64,000 nt of DNA, from positions 868,001 to 932,000 of the forward strand of contig NZ_OX366335.1 of assembly GCF_947250635.1 (NCBI RefSeq), written 5' to 3'. Position numbers and translations under genes: made by a program. The DNA is from Wolbachia endosymbiont (group B) of Parapoynx stratiotata (GTDB lineage: Bacteria; Pseudomonadota; Alphaproteobacteria; Rickettsiales; Anaplasmataceae). Shown here in pieces: positions 46,916-57,814 of this stretch; within the stretch, counting starts at the first letter, position 1, and each line of letters begins with the position of its first letter. The notes under the pieces were generated by a model. That model saw only the letters and a list, made by a program, of their open reading frames with translations, made no database searches and was not told the origin of the DNA.

Positions 46916-49477
46916 ATGGACTTGAATAAATTTACCGAAAAAGCAAAAAGCCTAATCCAGAGCGCTCAAATTAAAGCATTGGGAGCTGGGCATCAGATTT
47001 TTATGCCTGAACATTTACTTAAAGTAATGCTTGAAGATGAGTCAGGTTTAGTTCAGGATTTGATAGGCGCTTGTGGTGGAAATGTTCAGAATATTTCTGA
47101 TGCTGTGAGTAGTGCAATTAAAAAGTTTCCAGTGGTTGGAGGACCAGGTAGTGGTGGGCTTCAGCTTTCAAGAGAGGTAGCAAAAGTTTTTGATGATTCA
47201 ATTGGTATTGCGAGGAGAAATAAAGACACATTTGTTACTGTTGAGCGGTTACTGCAGGGCCTTGCTGCACAAAAAGATGAAATTGTAGGTAAAATTTTAG
47301 CAGAAGGTGGTGTAACACCGCAAAAATTAAATTCAGTTATTGCAGAAATGAGAAAAGGTGGCAGTGCAGACTCTCCAAATAGCGAGGAAAAATTAAATGC
47401 GGCAAAGAGGTATACAAAAGATATTACAGAGCTTGCTATGCAAGGTAAGCTTGATCCTGTAATTGGTCGTGATGAGGAAATCAGAAGAACTATGCAGGTA
47501 TCGTTGAGGCGAACAAAAAATAATCCAGTACTGATAGGTGAACCTGGTGTTGGAAAAACTGCAATAGTTGAAGGTTTAGCAAACAGAATTGTTGCAAATG
47601 ATGTACCACTTGGTTTGCGTGATGCAAAAGTTTTAGCTTTGGATCTTGGTGCATTAATTGCTGGAACAAAATTTAGAGGGGAGTTTGAAGAGAGACTAAA
47701 AGCAGTGATTAATGAGATTTCAAAAGCAGAGGGAAAAGTTATTTTGTTTATAGATGAGCTTCATACTTTAGTGGGAGCAGGAGCGACAAGTGGTGCGATG
47801 GATGCTTCAAATTTGCTCAAGCCTGCTCTTGCGCGTGGAGAAATTCGCTGTATAGGGGCTACAACTTTGGATGAGTATCGTCAACATATAGAGAAAGACC
47901 CTGCGCTTGCAAGGCGTTTTCAGCCTGTGTTTATTTCTCAACCTACTGAGACTGATACTATTTCAATACTGAGGGGTTTGAAGGAGAGGTATGAGGTGCA
48001 CCATGGTATTAGAATCACAGATGGTTCAATAATCGCTGCTGCAACGCTTTCTAATAGATATATAACAGATAGGTTTTTACCTGATAAAGCGATCGATTTA
48101 ATTGATGAAGCAGCAAGTAGGGTTAGAATTGAAATGGACAGCAAGCCTGAGGTTGTTGATGAGCTTGAAAGAAAGATTATACAGCTGAAAATTGAGTCAG
48201 AGGCTTTGAAAAAAGAAAGTGATGAAAACTCTAAGCAACGTTTAAAAAAGATAAATGAGGAAATTGAGAGTCTAAACAGTAAATTTGCTGACTTAAGCAG
48301 TAAATGGCAGATGGAAAAGAATAAGATAGCTAAAATACAAGAAACAGCTGAAAAATTGGATAACTCGAGAAAAGAGTTGGAACTGGCTCAGCGTAATGGA
48401 AATTTAGGAAGGGCAGGGGAGTTGATGTATGGTGTGATTCCTCAACTTGAAAATGAGTTAAAAAATCAGGAAAAAGTTACTGATAGTTTCCTAAAGAAAG
48501 AAGTGACTGAGAGTGATATTGCAAATATTGTTTCAAAATGGACAGGCATTCCAGTTGATAACATGATGCATAGTGAAAAGGAAAAGCTCCTTAACATGGA
48601 AAATGAAATAGGAAAAAGAGTAATAGGGCAGAGAGATGCAATTGAAGCGATAAGTAATGCAGTAAGGCGCTCCCGCTCTGGTGTTCAGGATACTAATCGA
48701 CCTTTTGGTTCATTTTTATTCTTAGGTCCAACCGGAGTTGGAAAAACAGAGTTGGCAAAATCCCTTGCCGAATTTTTGTTTGATGATCAATCAGCACTTC
48801 TACGCTTTGATATGTCAGAATATATGGAAAAACACTCCGTTTCAAAGTTAATTGGTGCGCCTCCAGGATATGTTGGCTATGAACAAGGTGGCAGGTTAAC
48901 TGAGGCAGTAAGGAGAAGACCATATCAGGTAATTTTGTTTGATGAGATAGAAAAGGCAAATCCAGATATATTTAATATATTGCTGCAGATCTTGGATGAA
49001 GGCAGGCTCACCGATAGCCACGGTAAATTGATTGATTTTCGCAATACCATACTGATTCTAACTTCTAACCTTGGTGCTGAGGTGATGCTAAGAGGAGCTA
49101 CCGAATCTGTGAAAGATGAGGTGATGAAAATAGTTAAGTCAGCGTTTCGTCCAGAATTTTTAAATAGACTGGATGAAATTATTATATTCCACAGCTTAAC
49201 CAAAGATGACATTGATAAAATTATAGATGTTCAATTCTCTTATTTACAAAAGATGCTTGCTAAGCGTAAACTGAGTATTAGTTTATCGCAAGAAGCTAAA
49301 GAACTAATAGCACAAACTGGATATGACCCTGAATATGGAGCGCGGCCTCTGAAAAGGGTAATACAAGAATGCATTCAAAATAATCTAGCTAAGTTAGTTT
49401 TATCGGGGGAAATAGTAGAAGGAGATGAGCTAATAGTGTATACTTCTGGTAACGAAATCTTAGTTAAAAAGATCTAG
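46916..49477 (+). CDS. clpB: Disaggregase chaperone ClpB
   Basis: Hsp100 that rescues aggregated proteins with DnaK. 853 residues: Clp_N repeats (1-145), AAA-1 with [13 protein letters not shown], a coiled-coil middle domain (about 400-520), AAA-2 with [13 protein letters not shown], and the ClpB-type C-terminus. It starts just 20 bases from the ubiH fragment on the other strand. Confidence 0.97.
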   Translation: MDLNKFTEKAKSLIQSAQIKALGAGHQIFMPEHLLKVMLEDESGLVQDLIGACGGNVQNISDAVSSAIKKFPVVGGPGSGGLQLSREVAKVFDDSIGIARRNKDTFVTVERLLQGLAAQKDEIVGKILAEGGVTPQKLNSVIAEMRKGGSADSPNSEEKLNAAKRYTKDITELAMQGKLDPVIGRDEEIRRTMQVSLRRTKNNPVLIGEPGVGKTAIVEGLANRIVANDVPLGLRDAKVLALDLGALIAGTKFRGEFEERLKAVINEISKAEGKVILFIDELHTLVGAGATSGAMDASNLLKPALARGEIRCIGATTLDEYRQHIEKDPALARRFQPVFISQPTETDTISILRGLKERYEVHHGIRITDGSIIAAATLSNRYITDRFLPDKAIDLIDEAASRVRIEMDSKPEVVDELERKIIQLKIESEALKKESDENSKQRLKKINEEIESLNSKFADLSSKWQMEKNKIAKIQETAEKLDNSRKELELAQRNGNLGRAGELMYGVIPQLENELKNQEKVTDSFLKKEVTESDIANIVSKWTGIPVDNMMHSEKEKLLNMENEIGKRVIGQRDAIEAISNAVRRSRSGVQDTNRPFGSFLFLGPTGVGKTELAKSLAEFLFDDQSALLRFDMSEYMEKHSVSKLIGAPPGYVGYEQGGRLTEAVRRRPYQVILFDEIEKANPDIFNILLQILDEGRLTDSHGKLIDFRNTILILTSNLGAEVMLRGATESVKDEVMKIVKSAFRPEFLNRLDEIIIFHSLTKDDIDKIIDVQFSYLQKMLAKRKLSISLSQEAKELIAQTGYDPEYGARPLKRVIQECIQNNLAKLVLSGEIVEGDELIVYTSGNEILVKKI

Positions 49478-49504
49478 ATTCGCTGTGTATTTTTGTTTTG
49501 AAAA

Positions 49505-52500
49505 ATGTGTATAAATCATAATGTTAATGTTGAGTCTTTATTTAAGCTAGTTGATCAAGGGAATAAAAAAGAGAAAGAAAAAATTAAAGAGTTTATACAG
49601 TACTTTTATAATTTTGTTTATAATAGTGACCTAAAAGTCAACGATAAATTTCTTTTATACATTGCAGAAGATGCATACAACTTCATTCTTAAAAAAGAAA
49701 AAGAAGAAAGTAAATTGGCAGTAAGTAATGTAAATGATATTTCAGGAATAGAAGGCAATTTCACTATAATTAAAATCACAAATTATGACATGCCCTTTTT
49801 AGTGGATTCTGTCATTTCCACTATTAAGTCACACGGTTTAACTATATGCTATTATAGTAACAGCATAATTAATGTTCAAAGAAAAAATAGCCTAATAGAT
49901 AAAATTCATCTTTTGGAAGAAAGTAATGGAATCAAAGAGTCAGTAATATATGTAATTATTAAAGGCATAAGTGGTAGCTTTGTTGATACACTAGAAGAAT
50001 CTCTACGAAAGACGCTAAAAGCAGTTAACTGCGTTGTAAAGGACTGGCAATTGATGCTCAAGAAGCTTCTTGAGCATCCGGCATTGGATGCTGGAGGCAG
50101 AGATTTTCTAGCTTGGTTGAAAAATAACAATTTTGTATTTTTAGGTTATCAAGAATACATTACTAATAAAGAAGGGAAGCTTGCTCTAAGTGGTAAGGAG
50201 AGCCTCGGGTTAATGAGAGCAAGTGAAGAGTACCAAAATTCATCAATTTCTTCTGAAAGCTTGAATTCTTTATACATACTAAGATCAGACCTAATCTCAA
50301 TAGTTCATCGGCGTACCTATATGAATTGTATAGGAGTGAAAGAATTTAATGATCAGGGTGATGTAATAAAGGAACAGCATTTTTTTGGGCTATTTACTTC
50401 TATAGCAGAAGTGCAAGATATTCGAACTATTCCGGTAATAAAGGATAAGGTTACAACAATAGAAAAAAAGGCAGGATTTGTTCCTGGTGGCCATAACAAT
50501 AAAGCTTTAATTTCCATTTTACAGGCATTTTCTTGTGACGAATTATTCCAATCAAATGAAGATGAGTTATTTGAAACTTGCACCTCGATCATGTCTCTTG
50601 CGATTAGACCAAGAGTCAAATTATTTTTGAGAAAGGTAGGGAACTTTATTAGTTGCATAGTATTGATACCGATGCGTTATGCTAGTGCAAGACTAATGTT
50701 TAAGATACGCGATATATTGAAAGATGAAACGAATGCAGAAAGTTCAGATATTTATAACAATCACATTATCAATGAATATGATTTGATGAAATTACACGTG
50801 GTGCTAAGAACCAAAAGTGCTAGCGTTTTTGATGATGAAGTTTTGCGTATCGAAAACAAGTTAAGAAACATTACAGAAAAGTGGGAAGATCGTTTTATAG
50901 ACAATTTATATAATACTTTTAGCACTGTTGAGGATATATTTATCCGCTATTGCAAGGCATTTCCGATAAGTTATCAAGAGAATTTTGAACCTCATGATGC
51001 GTATTATGATATGAAAAAATTGGAGATAGTGAGAAAGAAAAAAGTCAGCGAAGTTGATTTGAGGCTTACTCGTGACAATCTCAACTATCAATTGAAGGTT
51101 TACACTCCAAGCAACGGAGGCCTTGAATTGTCAAAGATATTAAAGGTTACTAAGAATTTAGGGGCTAAGATTCTATCTCATAATGGTTATTATATAGAAA
51201 TCAACGGTGGAATATGGATACATCATTTTGTGTTGTCAAGAGTTGATGAATTAATAGACAACATTACTTTAAAAGAGCAGTTTGAGGTAACACTTGTAAA
51301 AGTGTTCAGCAAGGAAATAAAAAATGACTATTTTAACAGCTTGATCATTATTGCTGGGCTCGAGTGGAAGGAAGTGCTTCTGATTAGAGCGCTAAGCGCC
51401 TACCTAAAGCAGACATCATTTAGCTATAACCCAGAATATATCCAGAAAGTAGTATCAGAGTATCCAAAAGTAGTAAGGTATTTAGTAGAATTATTTCATT
51501 CAAGATTTGATACTAAAATAGATATTGATAGGGCAGAAACTACTAGCATTTTGACAGAAAAAATCGAGGAGCTTCTAAAGGAAATCAGCAATGCTTCACA
51601 TGATTATGTTTTACGTTCGATATTTAATTTGATGATGGCCATTTTGAGGACCAGTTATTATCAGGATGATAAACCTTACTTATCTATAAAATTTGATTCA
51701 AGTAAGATAAATGATTTACCTGATCCGCGTCCATATCGTGAATTGTATGTTTATTCAAACCTTTTTGAAGGAATACATCTAAGAGGAGGGAAATTGGCCC
51801 GTGGCGGCTTGAGATGGTCAGATAGGACGGAAGATTTTCGCACTGAAGTTTTGGGCCTCATGAAAGCCCAGATGACAAAAAATGCGGTCATTGTACCTGT
51901 TGGTGCAAAAGGTGGGTTTGTAATAAAGCAAGTTTATAAAGACAAAAACACTTTAAGAGAGAAAGGTGTTGAATGCTACAAGAATTTCATTAGAGGAATG
52001 CTTGATATTACTGATAATGTAGTTGATGGCAAAATAATTCCACCAGAGAATGTAATTAGGTATGACGAAGATGATCCATATTTGGTAGTTGCAGCAGATA
52101 AAGGCACTGCTTCATTTTCTGATTATGCTAACCAAATAGCTTATGAATGTAATTTTTGGCTTGGAGATGCATTTGCATCTGGTGGATCAGCAGGTTATGA
52201 CCACAAAAAAATGGGTATTACAGCAAGAGGTGCATGGATTGCAGCAGAGCGGCATTTTTGGAGAATGAATAAGGATATTTACCAAGATGCAACTGTTATT
52301 GGAATTGGAGATATGGCTGGCGATCTGTTTGGAAACGGTATGCTGCTTTCAAAAAATATGCGCTTGATTGGTGCATTTAACCATATGCATATTTTTGTTG
52401 ATCCAAACCCTGACGCAGAAAAAAGTTTCGCAGAGCGTAAACGCCTCTTTGAATTACCGTTTTCCACTTGGATGGATTACAATAAAGATTTGATTTCTTA

Positions 52501-54175
52501 TGGTGGTGGGGTATTTGAGCGTAGCAGCAAGCAAGTAGACATTTCTCAAGAAATGAAAAAGTGCTTTGATATAGTGGAAGATATCTTATCTCCAAATGAT
52601 TTGATTCGGTATCTGCTCAAGGCAAAAGTGGACTTCATATGGAATGGAGGAATTGGCACATTTGTTAAGGCAAAGAGTGAAAGCCATGGCATGGTTGGTG
52701 ATAAAGCAAACGATGAGTTAAGAGTGAATGGTGAGGATATTAGAGCTTCTATGTTTATAGAGGGTGGCAATCTTGGTTGCACGCAGCTTGGAAGGGTAGA
52801 GTATGCTAAAAGAGGTGGGTACATCAATGCAGATTTTGTTGATAATTCAGCAGGAGTAATATGTTCCGATCTTGAAGTTAACATCAAGATTGCTTTTGTT
52901 GCAATTATGAAAGAAGGGGGAATTTCCTTGGAAAAAAGGAATGAAATACTGGCTAGCATGATAGATGAAGTTGCATCTAAGGTACTTGAAAACCATAACA
53001 GGATTGAAACAAAAGCATTGCTTCTTGAGTGCTTGCAAGCTAAAGAAAAGTTGGAGCAGCACCATAAATTATTACTCAGTTTAGAGAAATTTGGGCTGCT
53101 AAACCGAGATGTAGAATTTCTTACAGCTGAAGAAGAGGTAGCAAGAATGTTAACTGATGGAGAAGGTTTCTGTTCTCCTCAGCTTTCTGTTCTGATGTCT
53201 TATGCAAGAACAGCAATAAAAAATGAAGTTATACACTCTGAGCTACCTGAAAAAGATTTTTTGTGCCGTGATTACTTACTAAATTACTTTCCACAAAGGA
53301 TGGTAACAGAGTTCAAGGATTCCATATTGAAACACCAACTTTGTAGGGAAATTATTTCTACTTGCATTACAAACGATGTAGTAAATAGGATGGGCTGTAT
53401 ATTTATTAATAATTTGGTTGAGAGTACTGGAATTAAAGTACATGAAGCAGTTAACATATATATCGTTGTTAATCACCTATATAATTTAAGTAGCCTTTGG
53501 CAGAAAATTGATGAATTGGATGGAAAAATTGATGTTGATTCATATTTGCAAGTAGTGAGAAGTGTGCAAAAATTTATTGGTAGGGTATCATTTTGGTTAG
53601 TAAAAAATCTTGGTAAGCTTAATCTTGTAGAACTAGATGGTGTTACAAAATTTAGGGGTGCAATTGAAACTTTAGGCCATGATATTTTAGATGAGCACCT
53701 ATTAGAGGTCTATAATCATGGATTAGCTTCTTTGTTAGAGCTTAACATAAATAAAGATCTAGCAAAAAGGGTTGCTGATCTACGTATTCTTATTTATGCG
53801 CTGGACGTTATATCTGTTGCTGAGCAGACATCTTTGTCCATCCTTGAGGCTGGTAGAATATACTTTGAATTAAAGTCGCTGCTAAGATTTGATATGATTA
53901 GAACAGTTGCTGGCAAGATGAAAAGCCATTCTTCCTATTGGGATCGCAGCTTAATTAATGATTTATTAGATGATTTAAGCAATTATCAACATAAGCTAGC
54001 TGTTAAAGTTATAAAAGCTACTGATAATCATGTAGACAAGGTTCAAACTTGGGCTATTAATGATAAGGATTATATAGAGCGCTACAATAGCTTTTTAGAT
54101 GAGATGGTCGCTTATAAACTTGATTTAAGTAAATTAATACTCATAATCAGAAGAGTTAAAATACTTGCTTCATAG
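49505..54175 (+). CDS. gdhB: NAD-specific glutamate dehydrogenase, large type
   Basis: 1556-residue enzyme converting glutamate to 2-oxoglutarate and ammonia, feeding the TCA cycle. N-terminal regulatory region, then the catalytic core GGLRWSDRTEDFRTEVLGLM with the lysine stretch KNAVIVPVGAKGGF, NAD site GIGDMAGDLFGNGML, and a C-terminal helical domain. The size and motifs match the L_180-type GDH seen in Rickettsiales. It begins 27 bases after clpB. Confidence 0.94.
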   Translation: MCINHNVNVESLFKLVDQGNKKEKEKIKEFIQYFYNFVYNSDLKVNDKFLLYIAEDAYNFILKKEKEESKLAVSNVNDISGIEGNFTIIKITNYDMPFLVDSVISTIKSHGLTICYYSNSIINVQRKNSLIDKIHLLEESNGIKESVIYVIIKGISGSFVDTLEESLRKTLKAVNCVVKDWQLMLKKLLEHPALDAGGRDFLAWLKNNNFVFLGYQEYITNKEGKLALSGKESLGLMRASEEYQNSSISSESLNSLYILRSDLISIVHRRTYMNCIGVKEFNDQGDVIKEQHFFGLFTSIAEVQDIRTIPVIKDKVTTIEKKAGFVPGGHNNKALISILQAFSCDELFQSNEDELFETCTSIMSLAIRPRVKLFLRKVGNFISCIVLIPMRYASARLMFKIRDILKDETNAESSDIYNNHIINEYDLMKLHVVLRTKSASVFDDEVLRIENKLRNITEKWEDRFIDNLYNTFSTVEDIFIRYCKAFPISYQENFEPHDAYYDMKKLEIVRKKKVSEVDLRLTRDNLNYQLKVYTPSNGGLELSKILKVTKNLGAKILSHNGYYIEINGGIWIHHFVLSRVDELIDNITLKEQFEVTLVKVFSKEIKNDYFNSLIIIAGLEWKEVLLIRALSAYLKQTSFSYNPEYIQKVVSEYPKVVRYLVELFHSRFDTKIDIDRAETTSILTEKIEELLKEISNASHDYVLRSIFNLMMAILRTSYYQDDKPYLSIKFDSSKINDLPDPRPYRELYVYSNLFEGIHLRGGKLARGGLRWSDRTEDFRTEVLGLMKAQMTKNAVIVPVGAKGGFVIKQVYKDKNTLREKGVECYKNFIRGMLDITDNVVDGKIIPPENVIRYDEDDPYLVVAADKGTASFSDYANQIAYECNFWLGDAFASGGSAGYDHKKMGITARGAWIAAERHFWRMNKDIYQDATVIGIGDMAGDLFGNGMLLSKNMRLIGAFNHMHIFVDPNPDAEKSFAERKRLFELPFSTWMDYNKDLISYGGGVFERSSKQVDISQEMKKCFDIVEDILSPNDLIRYLLKAKVDFIWNGGIGTFVKAKSESHGMVGDKANDELRVNGEDIRASMFIEGGNLGCTQLGRVEYAKRGGYINADFVDNSAGVICSDLEVNIKIAFVAIMKEGGISLEKRNEILASMIDEVASKVLENHNRIETKALLLECLQAKEKLEQHHKLLLSLEKFGLLNRDVEFLTAEEEVARMLTDGEGFCSPQLSVLMSYARTAIKNEVIHSELPEKDFLCRDYLLNYFPQRMVTEFKDSILKHQLCREIISTCITNDVVNRMGCIFINNLVESTGIKVHEAVNIYIVVNHLYNLSSLWQKIDELDGKIDVDSYLQVVRSVQKFIGRVSFWLVKNLGKLNLVELDGVTKFRGAIETLGHDILDEHLLEVYNHGLASLLELNINKDLAKRVADLRILIYALDVISVAEQTSLSILEAGRIYFELKSLLRFDMIRTVAGKMKSHSSYWDRSLINDLLDDLSNYQHKLAVKVIKATDNHVDKVQTWAINDKDYIERYNSFLDEMVAYKLDLSKLILIIRRVKILAS

Positions 54176-54180
54176 GAAAA

Positions 54181-54471
54181 ATGTTTAATATAGGTCTGTC
54201 AGAAGTTTTAGTTGTAGCTTTAGTGAGTATAATTGTTCTTGATAAAAGTAAAGTACCTGTATTTCTTAATCTTATTAAAAATATATATAGGTATTTCTGG
54301 GTTGTAAAATCAAGAGTTAGGAAATTGTTGAAGGATACCGGAATTAAAGAATTATATGAAGAGCATAACGTTGAAAAAGTCAATTACATAATTGGTGAAG
54401 ATGGCAAGCTTTATCCTACTTACAATTTAGATAGTACAAAAAATGACAGCAAAAATCCTAGTAGTAGATGA
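54181..54471 (+). CDS. tatB: TatB-like twin-arginine translocase protein
   Basis: 96 residues starting MFNIGLSEVLVVALVSIIVL, an N-terminal membrane helix with the family Glu (E8), then an amphipathic helix (KVPVFLNLIKNIYRYFWVVK) and a hydrophilic tail. The pattern fits TatB (MFDIGFSELL). It sits 5 bases after gdhB and overlaps pleD by 29 bases. Fairly sure of the family, less of activity. Confidence 0.7.
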   Translation: MFNIGLSEVLVVALVSIIVLDKSKVPVFLNLIKNIYRYFWVVKSRVRKLLKDTGIKELYEEHNVEKVNYIIGEDGKLYPTYNLDSTKNDSKNPSSR

Positions 54472-55819
54472 TATACCATCTAATGTTAAGCTTTTGGAGG
54501 CTCAGCTAAAAGCAGAGTACTATACAGTTATTGTAGCTTATGATGGCGAGGAGGCGATAGATTTAGTAGCGGAACAGCAGCCAGATATTATCTTACTTGA
54601 TGTCATGATGCCAAAAATGAGTGGTTTTGAGGTTTGTAAGAAGCTAAAGAATGATCCCTTAACGACTTATATTCCAATAATTATGGTAACTGCGCTGCAT
54701 GACACTCATGATAGAGTGGAAGGAATTAATGCTGGTGCGGATGACTTTCTAACTAAGCCGATAGATGAAACTGCTTTATCTGCAAGAATTAAGTCTCTTG
54801 TGCGCTTAAAGATGATAATAGATGAGTTGTGCTTGAGAGGAGAAACTAATGCTGAGATTGGTGGAGTAGCAGAAAGCAGTATTATGGATTATTCTAATCA
54901 GATTTTTGATGCTAACATACTTGTTGTAGATGAGGACACCTTTCAAGCAGAGCAGATACACAATGTTCTAAAGCAACGCTTCAGATCAATTAAAATACTG
55001 CACGATCCAAAAGAAGCATTAAAGGTTGGTATTAAGGATAATTACGACCTGATTATTTCTGACATGCAGTTTTCAAAAACTGACGGCCTACGGTTGTGTT
55101 CTAAGTTTCGTAGTAAAGTAGAAACACGTTATACACCAATTCTGATCCTTTCTGAAGATTATGATAAAAGCAATTTAGTAAAGGCACTTGATGTAGGTGC
55201 TAATGATTATTTAACAGTACCTTTAGATGAGAGTGAATTAATAGCTAGGGTTAATTTGCAAGTGAAACGCAAAAGGTATCAAGATGCCTTGAGAATGAAT
55301 TTATTTAATAATGTGGAAATGTCTATAAAGGATCCATTAACTAACTGTTATAATAGAAGATATTTTGATGCACACTTAAGAAATATTGTTAAGGATTCTG
55401 TGGAAAAAGATAGAAGTTTATCTCTTATGATACTTGATATAGATTATTTTAAGATAGTGAATGATAACTTTGGGCATAATGCTGGAGATGAACTTTTAAA
55501 GGAAATACAGAAAAGAATTTCTGAAAATATCAGAGTGACAGATTTATTAGCTAGGTTTGGTGGTGAGGAATTTGTTGTTGTAATGCCAGATACCAATGTA
55601 TCAGATGCGTATACTATTGCAGAGAGAATAAGGAAAATTATTGCCAAAGAACCTTTTATACTTGTGGATAAAAATACAACCCATAATGTAACTGTGAGCA
55701 TTGGAATTTCAGCAATGCAAAGATCTGACCTTGATGATGTTAAAAAATTTATAGTACGTGCTGACAAATATTTATATAAAGCAAAAAACAGTGGTAGAAA
55801 TAGAGTGGTTACTGGTTGA
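54443..55819 (+). CDS. pleD: PleD response regulator with GGDEF domain
   Basis: 458 residues: first receiver domain (2-120) with phosphoacceptor Asp in IILLDVMMPKMSG, second receiver (about 150-270) and a diguanylate cyclase domain (290-458) with RFGGEEFVV at the active site. Makes cyclic di-GMP under control of a histidine kinase such as PleC. It overlaps the tatB-like gene. Confidence 0.95.
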   Translation: MTAKILVVDDIPSNVKLLEAQLKAEYYTVIVAYDGEEAIDLVAEQQPDIILLDVMMPKMSGFEVCKKLKNDPLTTYIPIIMVTALHDTHDRVEGINAGADDFLTKPIDETALSARIKSLVRLKMIIDELCLRGETNAEIGGVAESSIMDYSNQIFDANILVVDEDTFQAEQIHNVLKQRFRSIKILHDPKEALKVGIKDNYDLIISDMQFSKTDGLRLCSKFRSKVETRYTPILILSEDYDKSNLVKALDVGANDYLTVPLDESELIARVNLQVKRKRYQDALRMNLFNNVEMSIKDPLTNCYNRRYFDAHLRNIVKDSVEKDRSLSLMILDIDYFKIVNDNFGHNAGDELLKEIQKRISENIRVTDLLARFGGEEFVVVMPDTNVSDAYTIAERIRKIIAKEPFILVDKNTTHNVTVSIGISAMQRSDLDDVKKFIVRADKYLYKAKNSGRNRVVTG

Positions 55820-55841
55820 AGTTCTTTTAAATAAGTAGTAA

Positions 55842-56570
55842 CTAAGATTCAAATGATAGCATAAAATTTCTCAACTCCGGAAATTTCGCATTTAACTGCA
55901 GAAATAGATATTTATTTAAAAAATACCCTGTAATTTTTAACCCTAGTCTGAATTCTTGATATGAGTAGCTATTTTGTAGGTTGTTATTGTATACATCATG
56001 CAACATCTGTGGAAAAGGTAGTAATTTATCTGCATAACAGTCACCTACTTTTTTTGACACTGCTCTACCAGTTTTTGGAGAAATAAATTGTAGATTTTCT
56101 TTCACACCTGTTACAGCACATTTTGATAGGTCTAACTTAAATCCAAGTTGCGTAAGAAGCAGAAGCTCTAAGTTAAGGTAATGACTTTGCCAAAACTGGC
56201 TATTATGTTTTATTACATCGATGAAGTGTCTAAAATTATCATACAACTTGATGCAGGATTCACTTTCTGGAAGCACTTTTTCTAATATAGACGAGAAAGA
56301 AACAATAGCAATGCTTTTTAACCTATCTTGAAAGAAATGATGAAATGGAGATTCAATCAATTCGCACTTTAAAAAACCTAGATTTTCAGGTAGCTTAGCA
56401 CTCCATTCTGCATGTAATAGATTACTTATTTGAAACTTATAATTGCTATTGTTTGTTAACCTAGTTAATCCTCTGCACTTTCCATGATTTTTTGTAAATA
56501 GAGAAAGAATTAAATTTTTATCACCGTATTTTTTAACAGCTATAATAACACCTTCATCTTTCCATCTCAT
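55842..56570 (-). CDS. recO: Recombination mediator RecO
   Basis: Loads RecA in the RecFOR pathway. 242 residues: OB-fold N-terminus (MRWKDEGVIIAVKKYGDKNL) with LFTKNHGKCRGL, then a helical domain holding LTQLGFKLDLSKCAVTG. The cysteine pair of the zinc site is only partly kept. Convergent with pleD. Confidence 0.92.
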   Translation of the reverse strand: MRWKDEGVIIAVKKYGDKNLILSLFTKNHGKCRGLTRLTNNSNYKFQISNLLHAEWSAKLPENLGFLKCELIESPFHHFFQDRLKSIAIVSFSSILEKVLPESESCIKLYDNFRHFIDVIKHNSQFWQSHYLNLELLLLTQLGFKLDLSKCAVTGVKENLQFISPKTGRAVSKKVGDCYADKLLPFPQMLHDVYNNNLQNSYSYQEFRLGLKITGYFLNKYLFLQLNAKFPELRNFMLSFES

Positions 56571-56703
56571 TTAGAGTATATTGACCATATGATATTATAG
56601 AGATAATAAAATTAGTGTAGCAAATTTGAGTTTAAGTCAACTGAAATATATTGACTTTATGTGCAATATTAGCTTTAAACCAGTAAAACAAGCTGCTTAA
56701 CAT

Positions 56704-57294
56704 ATGCGCCCTCTCTATTTTAATTATATTCTTCTTTTGTCTCTATGTTGTTTTTTGCTTTTTTCAATGAAAGCCCAAACGAATGATTCATCAGTTATTC
56801 CTATACCACAAAGAAAAAAAGAATTAGTTGAGTTAGTACAACCGAGGCAAATTATTGAAATACAGGAAATTGATGAGGGTATTCCAATTCCCAAAAGAAA
56901 AAAGGGTGTAGAAAGAAAACTAAGAGAAGACATCAAAGAGGTGAAAAATGAAATAAGAGATAAGAAAAATATTGAGAACAAAGATGATGAATTGGCTGTA
57001 ACAGAAATTATTAATTCTATAAGGGATAAACTGACAGAGTGTTGGAGCATTCCTGAGGGCATAGTTTATAAAGAAAATTTTAGTATAAAAATTAACTTAT
57101 TATTATCCAGTAAAGGCGAGATCGTTGTAGCCAACGTAGCAGATAGTAGTTCTTATCAAAATAATCCTCTTTTTAGATCAGCAGCAGATAATGCAATGCG
57201 TGCAGTGTATAAATGTAGCCCGTTAATTGGCTTACCTGCTGAGCATCATCACATTTGGCGCGAAGTCACGTTAGATTTTATTCTAAATAGGTGA
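56704..57294 (+). CDS. tolA: TolA/TonB C-terminal domain protein
   Basis: 196 residues. N-terminal membrane anchor (about 8-24), a repeated short motif IPIPQRKKELVEL and IPIPKRKKGVERK, a charged helix, then a C-terminal TolA-type domain (LTECWSIPEGIVYKENF; AADNAMRAVYKCSPL). It probably links the inner membrane to the Tol-Pal system. Short for TolA, whose helical linker is much longer in E. coli. Confidence 0.7.
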   Translation: MRPLYFNYILLLSLCCFLLFSMKAQTNDSSVIPIPQRKKELVELVQPRQIIEIQEIDEGIPIPKRKKGVERKLREDIKEVKNEIRDKKNIENKDDELAVTEIINSIRDKLTECWSIPEGIVYKENFSIKINLLLSSKGEIVVANVADSSSYQNNPLFRSAADNAMRAVYKCSPLIGLPAEHHHIWREVTLDFILNR

Positions 57295-57346
57295 ATTTAC
57301 GTTACCTAAATTAGTTACTTGTGATGAAAAATAGATCAGCAAATTT

Positions 57347-57685
57347 TCAATCAACAACAGCTAAAGACCTTTCTGCAACGTTGATTTCTCTTATATCTGT
57401 AACTTCGTCATTCTGATTAAACGAAATTTGCAGAGACTTACTACTGTACTTCCTTTTTCCCAAGAAGTTAGCTTGTTTAATTTTATATGAGACATAGTAC
57501 CAAACATTTTCGTCGAACTTTGATACTAATGTTGGCAATCCTAAAGTATGAACCACTTTTTCTCTATCATCACCTACTTTTATTTTGCTCCACAGTTCAA
57601 CATTAATGCCAGGAACTCCGTGATTATAGATAGTGTGCATGCAGCCTACTGAAAACAGCAAAACAGAAAATATTAATACTCGCAT
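57347..57685 (-). CDS. bamE: Outer-membrane assembly lipoprotein BamE
   Basis: 112 residues with a lipobox (LLFSVGC, lipidated Cys15). The SmpA/OmlA domain is recognisable in IKVGDDREKVVHTLGLPTL and NVWYYVSYKIKQ. Works with BamA to insert outer-membrane proteins. Convergent with the tolA-like gene. Confidence 0.85.
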   Translation of the reverse strand: MRVLIFSVLLFSVGCMHTIYNHGVPGINVELWSKIKVGDDREKVVHTLGLPTLVSKFDENVWYYVSYKIKQANFLGKRKYSSKSLQISFNQNDEVTDIREINVAERSLAVVD

Positions 57686-57814
57686 TTTGTCAATTAGTTA
57701 TTTGAAATCATAATACACTGATAAACTATCTGTCGTCAAATTTCAAAAAAGTTAAATTGACTGATTCTCAATATCATTTAATATAATATTTACTTCAAAA
57801 TAATTAGGTACCTT